Shown here piece after piece: positions 7,770 to 15,660 of a DNA stretch of 37,880 nucleotides. The stretch is from assembly GCA_023665185.1 (NCBI GenBank), contig JAMPEL010000021.1, positions 1-37,880 on the forward strand, in the 5' to 3' direction. Source of the DNA: Roseburia sp. GTDB lineage: Bacteria > Bacteroidota > Bacteroidia > Bacteroidales > Bacteroidaceae. Each line of letters starts with the position of its first letter. The first letter of the stretch is position 1. The notes beneath the pieces were generated by a model that saw only the letters and a program-made list of their open reading frames with translations, was not told where the DNA came from and did no database searches. The position numbers were made by a program, and so were the translations under genes.

Positions 7770-8749
7770 ATATTCATACAGTTACAGAATTATATATCGC
7801 CTTCCGAGATTCTCTCAAATATAGGGATTCATCTGACAAAAACTCAAGGATTAAACACACCATAAGAGAGTTCGCCCAATTTGTAGGAGTATCAAAGGAA
7901 ACGGAATTAATTACAGAAGAAGACTGTACTTCCTTCTTAAACAGAAGGAACACAACCGTTACTAACGCATGGAAAAAAGACTACTGTGCTATAAAGAAAT
8001 TATTCGAATGGGCATACCTAAGAGGATATACTTCTATTAATCCTATTCCAAAGCAATTGCCTGTTTTCCCTGATGCTCATCCAGCTTACATTTATAGCAA
8101 TGATGAGTTAAAACGCCTGTTTGACGCATCATTGACTTATATGAAATCTGAATCTCTTGTCACCGATCCGCGATGTATCCGTTTTATATTGATGACAACC
8201 TATGCCATGGGATTAAGAATTAGCGAGACACTTGCTATTCGTTTTAAACACATTGATCGTAAACAGCAAATCATATATATTGAAGATAGTAAATTCTTCA
8301 AATCCAGATATGTGACCTATAACCATCAAGTTGCAAAACTCATAAACGAAGTCTTTGAGTGGAGAAAATCCGACAGCTACCCAATGGAACCAGATAATTA
8401 CGTCTTCGTGTCAAAACGGGGGAAACCTGTAAACTTTGTTACCCTTCATTGCATATTCGCAAAAATTCGCAAGAAAGCCAATTTATATTTTCCCGAATTA
8501 AAAAGACATCAACCAAGGATTCATGACCTCCGGCATAGTTTTGCTACAAACGTTCTTAAGAGTTGGTATAAAGAAGGAAAAGACGTACAATCCTTACTTC
8601 CGAAACTCTCCATATATCTGGGCCATTCAAATGTATCCCATACATCTGTTTACCTGAGTATGATTCCTGAAATATTAGAGAAAGCCAACGATTTGTTTTA
8701 CATCTATAAAAATCAAGACAATGAAAAGCCCACAGACAACAAAGATTGA
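7766..8749 (+). CDS. ritB: Tyrosine recombinase, second gene of RIT trio
   Basis: This 327-residue tyrosine recombinase has an N-terminal SAM-like DNA-binding part (about 5-100) and a catalytic domain (about 110-310). R151 lies in MGLRISETLAI, followed by the HDLRHSFATN box, YLGHSN and Y296 in SVYLSM, so the catalytic set appears complete. Between the HxxR box and LGH there is a longer stretch (KSWYKEGKDVQSLLPKLS) than in its two neighbours. It overlaps ritA by 4 bases and ritC by 29 bases. The three are presumably needed together for RIT movement, which is known for the family only from organisation and limited experiment. Confidence 0.93.
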   Translation: MNIHTVTELYIAFRDSLKYRDSSDKNSRIKHTIREFAQFVGVSKETELITEEDCTSFLNRRNTTVTNAWKKDYCAIKKLFEWAYLRGYTSINPIPKQLPVFPDAHPAYIYSNDELKRLFDASLTYMKSESLVTDPRCIRFILMTTYAMGLRISETLAIRFKHIDRKQQIIYIEDSKFFKSRYVTYNHQVAKLINEVFEWRKSDSYPMEPDNYVFVSKRGKPVNFVTLHCIFAKIRKKANLYFPELKRHQPRIHDLRHSFATNVLKSWYKEGKDVQSLLPKLSIYLGHSNVSHTSVYLSMIPEILEKANDLFYIYKNQDNEKPTDNKD

Positions 8750-9752
8750 TTACCTTGGTTATTGGCTCAAACTATTCTTGGGCGAATTCCTGACAGTGAC
8801 ACGTAACATGTCACACAATACCCAAATGAGCTACCGAGACACATTCAGAATGCTTGTTACTTTTGTTTCTGGAAAGACAAATATCGCAATTGACAAACTG
8901 AATATTGGTGACATTTCCAAGGAAATGGTATTACTTTTCTTGGACGAGTTTATTGAGAAAACGAGAAATGCATCTATTTCCTCACGGAATCAACGACTTA
9001 CGGCCATCAAGTCCTTTGCGAAATTCATCGCATGGAAATGCCCTGACTATATTGATTGGTGCCACCAAATCAGACAAATACCCACAAAGAGAATCACACA
9101 GAGGCAAATCACATACATGGATAGAGAGGAGATAGAGGCACTTACAGAAGCTCCACTAAACAACAGAAATCACAAATACGCAGAACGAGATCATATCATA
9201 ATTCTACTCATGTATAACACTGGTGCCAGGGTTTCCGAAGTAATAAACATATATGTCGGTGACATCGTTATGCCTAAAAAGAGAGGGATGGGAACTGTTA
9301 CCTTACACGGAAAAGGCAGACATGAGCGAACTTGCCCTCTTTGGCCTGAATTCTGGGATTTGCTCAAGCCACTGATGGAAGGAAGAGAACCTGATGAATT
9401 CCTTTTCTTGAATCGTTTCAATAAACCCATGACACGTTACTGCATATATACTCTCATTAAGAAATATGCTGACTTTATCAGTCGGGATTATCCAAATTTC
9501 AGGAACAAACGCCCATCACCTCATACTATCAGACATACAACCGCTACTCACTTGCTTAATTCTGGAACAGACATCAATACGGTTAGAAATTGGCTTGGAC
9601 ATGCATCCATTGACACCACGAACATCTATGCCGAGATAAGTATAGACCAGAAGATAAAAGCTCTAAAAAAGTGTGAGTTTCCAAATGTCAAGAACCCAAA
9701 TCGAAAATGGGGAGACGACAAGAAACTCATGGCTTTTTTAGATAGTCTATAG
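8721..9752 (+). CDS. ritC: Tyrosine recombinase, third gene of RIT trio
   Basis: This 343-residue tyrosine recombinase has a phage-integrase SAM-like N-terminal domain (about 10-110) and a catalytic domain (about 125-320). R170 is in TGARVSEVINI, with the HTIRHTTATH box, WLGHAS and Y303 in NIYAEIS. It resembles the widespread integrases found alone in Bacteroidetes mobile elements. The start overlaps the end of ritB by 29 bases. Downstream, 141 bases without a gene separate it from the right inverted repeat. Confidence 0.93.
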   Translation: MKSPQTTKIDYLGYWLKLFLGEFLTVTRNMSHNTQMSYRDTFRMLVTFVSGKTNIAIDKLNIGDISKEMVLLFLDEFIEKTRNASISSRNQRLTAIKSFAKFIAWKCPDYIDWCHQIRQIPTKRITQRQITYMDREEIEALTEAPLNNRNHKYAERDHIIILLMYNTGARVSEVINIYVGDIVMPKKRGMGTVTLHGKGRHERTCPLWPEFWDLLKPLMEGREPDEFLFLNRFNKPMTRYCIYTLIKKYADFISRDYPNFRNKRPSPHTIRHTTATHLLNSGTDINTVRNWLGHASIDTTNIYAEISIDQKIKALKKCEFPNVKNPNRKWGDDKKLMAFLDSL

Positions 9753-9893
9753 TCAGTTGAAAAATCATGTTGTGCAAAATGTCAAAGAGCGATTATTTAT
9801 ATGGTTATAACACGTTCATACGTGCACCTTAAATGTTGTTATTGTGTCCTTTGTGACGGACTTCTGTTAGTTATTCTCATAGTGACAGTAGTT

Positions 9894-9985
9894 AAAATTA
9901 TGTTGTATAGAATATCATTAACTAATTAAGAGCCAGAGATGTGAACAATAAAGAATACATAAATTTATACTCAACATTTGCGATG
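9894..9985. repeat. RIT right terminal inverted repeat (92 bp)
   Basis: This is the partner of 6023-6114. Its outer block (9941-9985), read on the + strand, starts GTG and codes the same 15-residue peptide as the left copy. It then runs into TTA TGT TGA and stops. The inner block contains TTATGTTG at 9898-9905. Both ends therefore carry the same outward-facing gene start. Confidence 0.92.
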
Positions 9986-10056
9986 TTATGTTGAAAATAA
10001 CATAACATAGCATATTCCGCATACTGTTCTGCATATTGCTGATTCTTGCTTGCCAT
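9922..10056 (-). pseudogene. Severed original 5' end of the glucosaminidase/M23 gene
   Basis: The ATG at 10056-10054 follows the stop of the 883-aa gene by four bases. The frame codes MASKNQQYAEQYAEYAM, then enters RIT-derived DNA after 10006 and ends at TAG 9924-9922 (44 residues in all). Joining its 17 codons to the hydrolase at codon 16 (GAG CAG) gives a natural, uninterrupted glucosaminidase N-terminus. This marks the original gene start and the insertion point. Confidence 0.85.
9986..10005. repeat. 20-bp hairpin-forming segment at the right RIT junction
   Basis: A 7-bp inverted repeat (TTATGTT at 9986-9992 and AACATAA at 9999-10005) with a 6-base loop lies between the right inverted repeat and the target codon ATG (10006-10008). 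TTATGTTG also occurs in both inner repeat blocks, so it may be a recombinase binding core. It has no counterpart at the left junction. Confidence 0.7.
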
Positions 10057-10060
10057 ACGC

Positions 10061-12712
10061 TTACATTCTTAATCCTGCCTGCCGGCTGTTGTCGGCAAGC
10101 ACCGGTTCATTACTCTGTCCCTGCTTTACGTTTTCTTTCGGAGTTTCCAACGCGTCACAGATGGCGACACGCTGGCCTGCATGGATAAGTCTGGGAAGAT
10201 GGATGTCAAGGTCTCCGGTAGCAAATGCGACGACATTCACATTCTTGTATTCCCTTCTTTCATTGGGCAGATTGAGCAGGCGTGCCGCCTTGTCCGCATC
10301 TTCCTGGTAAATCTCATAGCCGCCCTTTGCCCTGAATATCAGAATGACATCGGGATGTTTGGCTTTCATATCCTCATATTGCCGCATCTCCGGTGAGGTG
10401 ACAGCCACGTCCGGGCGGCTCTGTACCACTTCCTCCGCATTATGCCGCACGGTTGTCTCCTCCTGTTTCCGGTTCTGGAGTATGTCCGCAAAGAGGGTCG
10501 CTGCAAGGGTTGTCTTGTATTTGGCAATGTCGTCTGTCGCCCACAGCCGTTGCCATTGCTGCTGTGACACCACTCTCGGCTGCAGCTTCTCGACACCCGT
10601 AATCTTGGGCAGGCAGAGGTAGGTGCCGTCCTTTGCCTTGAATATGTTTACCCGTTCTATCTGACGGGGGTCAATGCCCTCCGGCATCTGTCCGAACAGG
10701 TCTTTCCTCAATTCCGGATTGGCTTTGGCAAGGGCGTGGTATTTCTGTGCCAGTTCATTGCGTACGGCATTGGCGGCAATCTGGTCATTCTGACGGACGG
10801 TGGAGAAGAACCGGTTTATATCTTCTTTATCGGGATAGATGCTGAACGATGGCTCACTCTCCGGTTTCAGGAGCAAAGCCCATTTACCGTCATCGTCCCT
10901 GACCATCTGTATGCGGTCGAATCGTACTTCCGAGGCAAGGCTGGCAGCTTCCGCCACATCATACTTGGACTGTTCAAGCAGTTCCTTCCCGTCCAGTCTG
11001 GCACTGATTACCTGCTTGCCGGCAAAATAGGCATCGTCCGGGCGGTAAGCCAGCCTGCCTTCGGAACTGAAAAAGCGAACATAAGCGGCGCCCGATGCCA
11101 GCAGTGCCGATTCTATCTTGTCCTTGTTCATCCCCGGAAGATTGTGGGTGACAACCCTTGCCCCGGCTTCCTTGCGCTCCTCCGGCAACAGCACCTCATC
11201 GGGTGACAGCCAGAAATTACGCCTGTCTCCATTGGGGAGCACCACATCACCGCCACGGCGTGCCGCTCCGGGAAGCACCACATCCGCAATGCCGGTGTTC
11301 ATATCCTGCACCACGAGAAACATTCTGGAACGTTTGTCCGGCACTTTGGACAGCCTGTCCGCTATCGTATAGGAGCCTTTCAGTTCCCATTCACGGGGCA
11401 GAAGCTCTTCCGAACGGCTGAAAATCTTTGCCGCCTCGTTGGATGCCTGAGTATAGGCAATGTCGATAAGCTCCGAATCGGTCTGCCCATGACGCGCCTG
11501 TTCCAGCGACTCTGTTGTCAGCCTGTTGTAATAGTCCAGTCCGAATTTCTCCATGAAAGCCTTGTGCTCATCGGTATTGCGGAAATTTCGTCCGCTGATT
11601 TCCATACCGCCGTGAGCCATGATGTCCAGCAGTACAAGGGCTTCCGAGGACGATACCTGCGGACGGCTCTTGTCCCGGTATTCCACTGTCTGCTGACGGT
11701 TCACGTCGCCTTTGAGTTCCATACGTTCTCCATGCTCGGCCTTCTTTATGATGTCAAGCGCATTGTTCACATCGCTCTCGATAGCGTCAATCAGACAGGG
11801 ATTTTCCCGCAGTTCCTGTGTCCAGTAAGGGACATGCCTCATGGATTCCGGAGACAGTTTCGCCGGCTGGCCGAGTTCCATCATCTTCACTCCGGAGGCG
11901 AGTTCCCCGACAAGCAGCTCATAGCGTAATGACTCGGAGCGTCCTGTGCCGCCACGCATCACCATTCCCTCACGGGACTGCCTCTCCCGGTGTCCGGTGG
12001 CGGCGATGACCTGACGGAGCATATCCTGCATATAGTCATGATAGTTCCCGTAATGTTTCTGTTCCGGCATGTAGACCGCATCCTTTCCCGAATCATACCT
12101 TGCCTCTCCGGTGGCGGACTTGCGGATGGGGATAAGGTTCTCGCTTATCTGCTTGCGCAGCTGGCTCACGGAAGAACGCAGCTGCCGTTCCTCCGCCATC
12201 AGGTTGCCACGGGCGGCAATCCCTCCGAAACGTTGCCTCAGTTTCTCAAGGGTGTCGGCATCCGTAAACTGGAAGGTCGTCTGCTCCAGGTTGAACAGCG
12301 GTCTGATCTCACGCTGTCGCACTCCTTTGAACAGTTTCTGTCTGTCGGGCGGAAGCTGCAGGTATTCCTCCCTGGATATTTTATCGGTGTCATCGTGCCT
12401 GTTCACATAGGATTCCCAGCGGTACCAGTTGATGGGAACAGAGCGTTCGTCTTTCAATACGGCATCACCGTGTTTCTTCGCGTCGTTGAATGTGGTGTAC
12501 ATGGAGGTGGAGTATCCTCCATTGTCCGAGTGCAGTCCGAGAATCAGCGAGTTGAACGGACTGAGGGTCATGTTCTGCGGATAGATTCTGGGACGTTCCT
12601 TGCCTGTCACGTTCAGCCAGTGGCCTTCACCGGACGCCCCGTTAAGCGCATTGATGATAAGCTCGGTCTGTCTGGCTCCGGCGGCCTGTTCCTGTGGTGT
12701 CTTTTCTTTCAT
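10061..12712 (-). CDS. Large ArdC-like mobilome protein with MutS domain-I-like C-terminus
   Basis: This 883-residue protein opens with an ArdC N-terminal-like region (about 1-150: SVPINWYRWESYVNRHD, YLQLPPDRQKLFKGV). A long middle part contains a stretch resembling the polyvalent-protein domains of Bacteroidales conjugative elements (about 150-740). The last 110 residues look like the mismatch-recognition domain I of MutS: YEDMKAKHPDVILIFRAKGGYEIYQEDA, then LPRLIHAGQRVAICDALE. Such proteins are thought to act on or protect transferred DNA; the exact function is unknown. It follows the 594-aa gene by 18 bases. The original hydrolase start lay 4 bases past its stop before the RIT insertion. 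Confidence 0.8.
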   Translation of the reverse strand: MKEKTPQEQAAGARQTELIINALNGASGEGHWLNVTGKERPRIYPQNMTLSPFNSLILGLHSDNGGYSTSMYTTFNDAKKHGDAVLKDERSVPINWYRWESYVNRHDDTDKISREEYLQLPPDRQKLFKGVRQREIRPLFNLEQTTFQFTDADTLEKLRQRFGGIAARGNLMAEERQLRSSVSQLRKQISENLIPIRKSATGEARYDSGKDAVYMPEQKHYGNYHDYMQDMLRQVIAATGHRERQSREGMVMRGGTGRSESLRYELLVGELASGVKMMELGQPAKLSPESMRHVPYWTQELRENPCLIDAIESDVNNALDIIKKAEHGERMELKGDVNRQQTVEYRDKSRPQVSSSEALVLLDIMAHGGMEISGRNFRNTDEHKAFMEKFGLDYYNRLTTESLEQARHGQTDSELIDIAYTQASNEAAKIFSRSEELLPREWELKGSYTIADRLSKVPDKRSRMFLVVQDMNTGIADVVLPGAARRGGDVVLPNGDRRNFWLSPDEVLLPEERKEAGARVVTHNLPGMNKDKIESALLASGAAYVRFFSSEGRLAYRPDDAYFAGKQVISARLDGKELLEQSKYDVAEAASLASEVRFDRIQMVRDDDGKWALLLKPESEPSFSIYPDKEDINRFFSTVRQNDQIAANAVRNELAQKYHALAKANPELRKDLFGQMPEGIDPRQIERVNIFKAKDGTYLCLPKITGVEKLQPRVVSQQQWQRLWATDDIAKYKTTLAATLFADILQNRKQEETTVRHNAEEVVQSRPDVAVTSPEMRQYEDMKAKHPDVILIFRAKGGYEIYQEDADKAARLLNLPNERREYKNVNVVAFATGDLDIHLPRLIHAGQRVAICDALETPKENVKQGQSNEPVLADNSRQAGLRM

Positions 12713-12730
12713 ATCAACCGTTTTATGTTG

Positions 12731-14515
12731 TTACCTGAGTGTCATGCCACGGTCACGGTTGACCGTAGTGTCCATATCAATGTTCCTGTGATTTTCCGGA
12801 GAGATACCGCTCATACGGTCATGTCTGGCGAGTACGGCATTGGCAAGGGTGTTCAGGGGCAACGCCCCTATCAAGCAGGCGTCAGCCGCATTGTCCGGCA
12901 ACGTGACCGAACAGGGTACGCCGTCAATGGTGGCGACCAGTATGTTTCCTTTGAGAATGGGACTGGCAATACGCGGATTCAGTTCCTCCTCCGCATATTG
13001 CCTGTATTTCATGGCGGTCATACGTGTGCCTGTTTCCCTTTCGATGGCCTCGTGACCGACCTTGTTGAACAGGTTGGCTCCGCCCATACCGATAAGTACC
13101 ATTTTCAGCAGCGGGTTACGGACAAACAGTCCCATCAGAATGGAGGCCACGGGTATCATATCCTTCTTCAATCCGACCGATTGTGTCTTGCCTGTCAGAA
13201 GTCCGACCAGCATATCGGGCAGCATGGCGATGACATAGGGCAGATTACGTCCCACATCGCTTATCCCGTCCAGTCCAAAAGACCGGAGCAGCCCTGACCA
13301 GCCCGCCTGATTGCCGTCACTGTTATCGTCAGATTGAGAGGGCTGCGCATTTTGAGGTACATTGTCATTGGTTTCTTCTTGAGAGAGAGCAGCTTCCGGT
13401 GGTGGGGATGTGATTGCGGCCTGTTTCCGTTTCAATTCCTCCTGATCCGCAAGAAAGGCCTGTTCCTTGCCGGGCGCGATTACCATCGGGATGGACGCGT
13501 CACGTTCCTTTGTTTCCGGGGGTGATGTGATGAATGGCTTGAACGGCATATGTAGACTTGTGGATTCCGATAAATCCAATTCCCAGAACGGTTTCTCTTT
13601 CAACAGTGACATTTTCTTGGATAATCCGGTATTGATGGTCTGCAGATAGGTATTCTCATACTCCTTGATGGACCGGCTTTGCTTGCGGAAGGCATCAAAT
13701 CTGTTTCCTGAGCCTCCGAAGACAGCCTGACTGATGACCTCATCTACCGTCATGCCCTTGCTCTTTTCCTTTCCCAGCGCGGATTCGAGACCGGAAAACA
13801 CAATCTCCGTTCCGGCAACCCTTGCCAGTGACGCCCAGGAATAAACGCCGCCCATCGCCACGGTATCGGAAGCGATGCTGACACCCTTTGCCGCGGCACG
13901 CTCCGTTTTGGTGGGATTGTAGGCGGCCTCTCCACGCTCCTCAATCTCCGCCTGCAGGGGTGACTTGTTCACCTCATAGGCCATGCCGAACAGACTGCCG
14001 GTAACACCCTTGCGCATAATATACTCAAAAGAGGACTTGGGCATCTCGTCCGCCACCATCCGGTCTATCATCAGCTCTTCCAGCCGATGGTCCAGATAGG
14101 CAAGGGCAAGGTCGGCACCGAGCCTGGCGGACAGCGCGTCATAACGTTCCCTTCCGATTTCCTTGATGACGGCCGTGCGCCAGTCACAGGCGATGCGCTG
14201 CATGTCCGCCTGAATTTCCTTGTTCCCGGAAATGTTGTCCTTGCATGCCGCCACATAGTCCTCTGCGGTCTTGGAACATTCTTTTCCGGTGGCACGCAGG
14301 AACAGCAGGGTATCATCCGGCTCGTTGTGTATGGCGTTGGCCACGGAACGCATGATTCCGGAAAAGCTCCGGCTGTAGTCCGCAATCTCCTTTGCCTGTG
14401 CTTCCTGAAGGGCGGCACGCTCGCTTCTCATCACGGGCAGGATGTGGCAGTTGAAATACCGGGTGATGCAGTATTCCATTTCCGCAAAATGCTGAGGGTC
14501 TTTGGGTGATGCCAT
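12731..14515 (-). CDS. 594-residue conserved-looking mobilome protein, unknown function
   Basis: I do not recognise this protein. The N-terminal 170 residues look helical and charged (MRSERAALQEAQAKEIADYS, RLEELMIDRMVADEMPKS). A central glycine/alanine-rich part has weakly hydrophobic stretches near 220-255. A linker at about 345-405 is rich in P, S, Q and N. After it come two hydrophobic segments, PYVIAMLPDMLVGLLTG and LMGLFVRNPLLKMVLIG, that could associate with the membrane, then a basic tail. Its ATG overlaps the stop of the preceding 110-codon frame in the sequence TAATG. That arrangement points to translational coupling and supports the reality of that upstream frame. A membrane-linked role in the element is only a guess. 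Confidence 0.75.
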   Translation of the reverse strand: MASPKDPQHFAEMEYCITRYFNCHILPVMRSERAALQEAQAKEIADYSRSFSGIMRSVANAIHNEPDDTLLFLRATGKECSKTAEDYVAACKDNISGNKEIQADMQRIACDWRTAVIKEIGRERYDALSARLGADLALAYLDHRLEELMIDRMVADEMPKSSFEYIMRKGVTGSLFGMAYEVNKSPLQAEIEERGEAAYNPTKTERAAAKGVSIASDTVAMGGVYSWASLARVAGTEIVFSGLESALGKEKSKGMTVDEVISQAVFGGSGNRFDAFRKQSRSIKEYENTYLQTINTGLSKKMSLLKEKPFWELDLSESTSLHMPFKPFITSPPETKERDASIPMVIAPGKEQAFLADQEELKRKQAAITSPPPEAALSQEETNDNVPQNAQPSQSDDNSDGNQAGWSGLLRSFGLDGISDVGRNLPYVIAMLPDMLVGLLTGKTQSVGLKKDMIPVASILMGLFVRNPLLKMVLIGMGGANLFNKVGHEAIERETGTRMTAMKYRQYAEEELNPRIASPILKGNILVATIDGVPCSVTLPDNAADACLIGALPLNTLANAVLARHDRMSGISPENHRNIDMDTTVNRDRGMTLR

Positions 14516-14847
14516 TATGATACGCTTATTTGTTTGAGTAACTGTTCTTTCGCCTGTTCGATGGCATTGTGATACACTTCCATCTGCTTGGGAAAGAACT
14601 CCTGCAGCAGGTTCTCCTTGTCCAGCCTGTCAAGAATGAACTGTATGGCCGTCTGTGTCTCGATCTCCACCGCAGGTTCGCCGTTCTCGGAATTGTTGAA
14701 CCAGGCCTTTGCCCACCAGCGCAGTCCCGCCTTGTCGGGATAGACGGTGAGCAGCCTCGGTATGTCGAAACTCTGTATGTCAATGTCAAAATCTTCAAGC
14801 GGGTCGATTATTCCGGCTGTGGCGACGGCTCCGTCATAGCTTTTTTT
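14515..14847 (-). CDS. 110-codon frame lacking a start codon, likely -1 frameshift continuation of the M23-like protein
   Basis: The frame is open from just after a TAA that overlaps an A9 run (14841-14849) to TAA 14517-14515. It reads as a convincing protein: IIDPLEDFDIDIQSFDIPRL, RWWAKAWFNNSENGEP, AIQFILDRLDKENLLQEFFP and VYHNAIEQAKEQLLKQI. No ATG, GTG or TTG occurs in its first 50 codons. A -1 slip on the A9 run joins it to residue 266 of the upstream 276-aa protein, giving about 374 residues. The stop overlaps the next gene start (TAATG). Programmed slippage, a one-base deletion or a homopolymer sequencing error would each explain it. Confidence 0.65.
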   Translation of the reverse strand, partial: KKSYDGAVATAGIIDPLEDFDIDIQSFDIPRLLTVYPDKAGLRWWAKAWFNNSENGEPAVEIETQTAIQFILDRLDKENLLQEFFPKQMEVYHNAIEQAKEQLLKQISVS

Positions 14848-15638
14848 TTACTCGCGGCATCCATCGTGGAGAGGAATATCCGGTGACGGAGGGCGAGATA
14901 GTTCAGAAAATCCGCTATCAGCAGGTCCTGCACTTTGGCGGCAAGGGGCATCGCCCGGTCCGCCACACCGAGCGGATTGGCCATCGAGGGGATGGTCTCG
15001 AAGAAACAGTTCCGCACGGAAGCCAGCGAGAAGATGTTGCGCAGCGACTGCTCCGTGTGGTCGGGCACGCTGTACAGCCCTTTCGCCACTTCGGAAAGAT
15101 AGTCGGTGTAGAACCGTGACATCAGTTCCTCGATTTCTTCCCTGTCTTCGTCATAGCCGGTGGGTATGTCCATGTCCAGCGTGTCAAACTCCGGAAGGCC
15201 GTCACTTCCGTTTGCCGCCTCCGACATCTTCATGTTGCCGAAAAGCATGGTCAGGAAGTCGATGGGGTTCACCTCCCTGCCGTTGTACCGGACTTCCAGA
15301 GAGAGTGACTTGCCGCTGATGGCGACAATGCTTCCCGCCTTTACTTTCTTGCCGAAACTGACCATGGCGTTGGAGATATGGCCGTAGGTGACTTCGTACA
15401 GCCCGTATCTGGTGGTCTGGTACAGTCCGCACTCCTGATTGGAGCCGATGGCGGTGACGATACCGTCCGCGACGGCACGTAGGACATAGCGGTCGGTCTT
15501 GAGGTCTATGCCGTGATTGAAACTGCCGTCCGGCTGCCTGCCGTATCCTCTTGCGAGTATGACTTCTTCCGATTTGCCGGTAAAGGGCATCGAGTAGCCG
15601 CTTTCCGACATGAGGTTCATTTCCTGTGTATATTCCAT
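14808..15638 (-). CDS. Degenerate M23-family (LysM-less) peptidase-like protein
   Basis: This 276-residue protein has an M23 fold at about 15-130: GRQPDGSFNHGIDLKTD, ADGIVTAIGS, YGHISN, VKAGSIVAISGKS, LEVRYNGREVNPIDFL. The zinc site appears lost. The first ligand position of HxGxD is N41, with a His shifted to 42, and the usual HLH motif is SLSL (111-114); D45 and H87 remain. It is therefore probably a non-catalytic structural or binding relative. After residue 130 an unassigned helical part follows. The frame ends nine codons past an A9 run (14841-14849), after which a -1 frame continues for 108 codons. There is no signal peptide. It sits 22 bases after the small membrane protein gene. Confidence 0.78.
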   Translation of the reverse strand: MEYTQEMNLMSESGYSMPFTGKSEEVILARGYGRQPDGSFNHGIDLKTDRYVLRAVADGIVTAIGSNQECGLYQTTRYGLYEVTYGHISNAMVSFGKKVKAGSIVAISGKSLSLEVRYNGREVNPIDFLTMLFGNMKMSEAANGSDGLPEFDTLDMDIPTGYDEDREEIEELMSRFYTDYLSEVAKGLYSVPDHTEQSLRNIFSLASVRNCFFETIPSMANPLGVADRAMPLAAKVQDLLIADFLNYLALRHRIFLSTMDAASKKKAMTEPSPQPE

Positions 15639-15660
15639 TTTACTATGTTTTGTCCGCTGG

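Larger units (their letters stand above)
6023..9985 (+). mobile_element. Recombinase-in-Trio (RIT) element
   Basis: Three tyrosine-recombinase genes of one orientation overlap by 4 and 29 bases and are bounded by 92-bp inverted repeats (6023-6114 and 9894-9985). This is the known RIT architecture. The element lies antisense to the surrounding operon and interrupts the hydrolase gene after codon 17. On the right an extra 20-base hairpin-forming segment (9986-10005) separates the repeat from the target gene; there is no such segment on the left. The stretch 9753-9893 between the last gene and the right repeat shows no gene. Confidence 0.9.

Noticed and set aside
14526-14798. 90-aa minus-strand ORF with an ATG in this interval
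   Set aside because: Its product is rich in R, S and P with no protein-like pattern; the frame next to it gives a convincing sequence.
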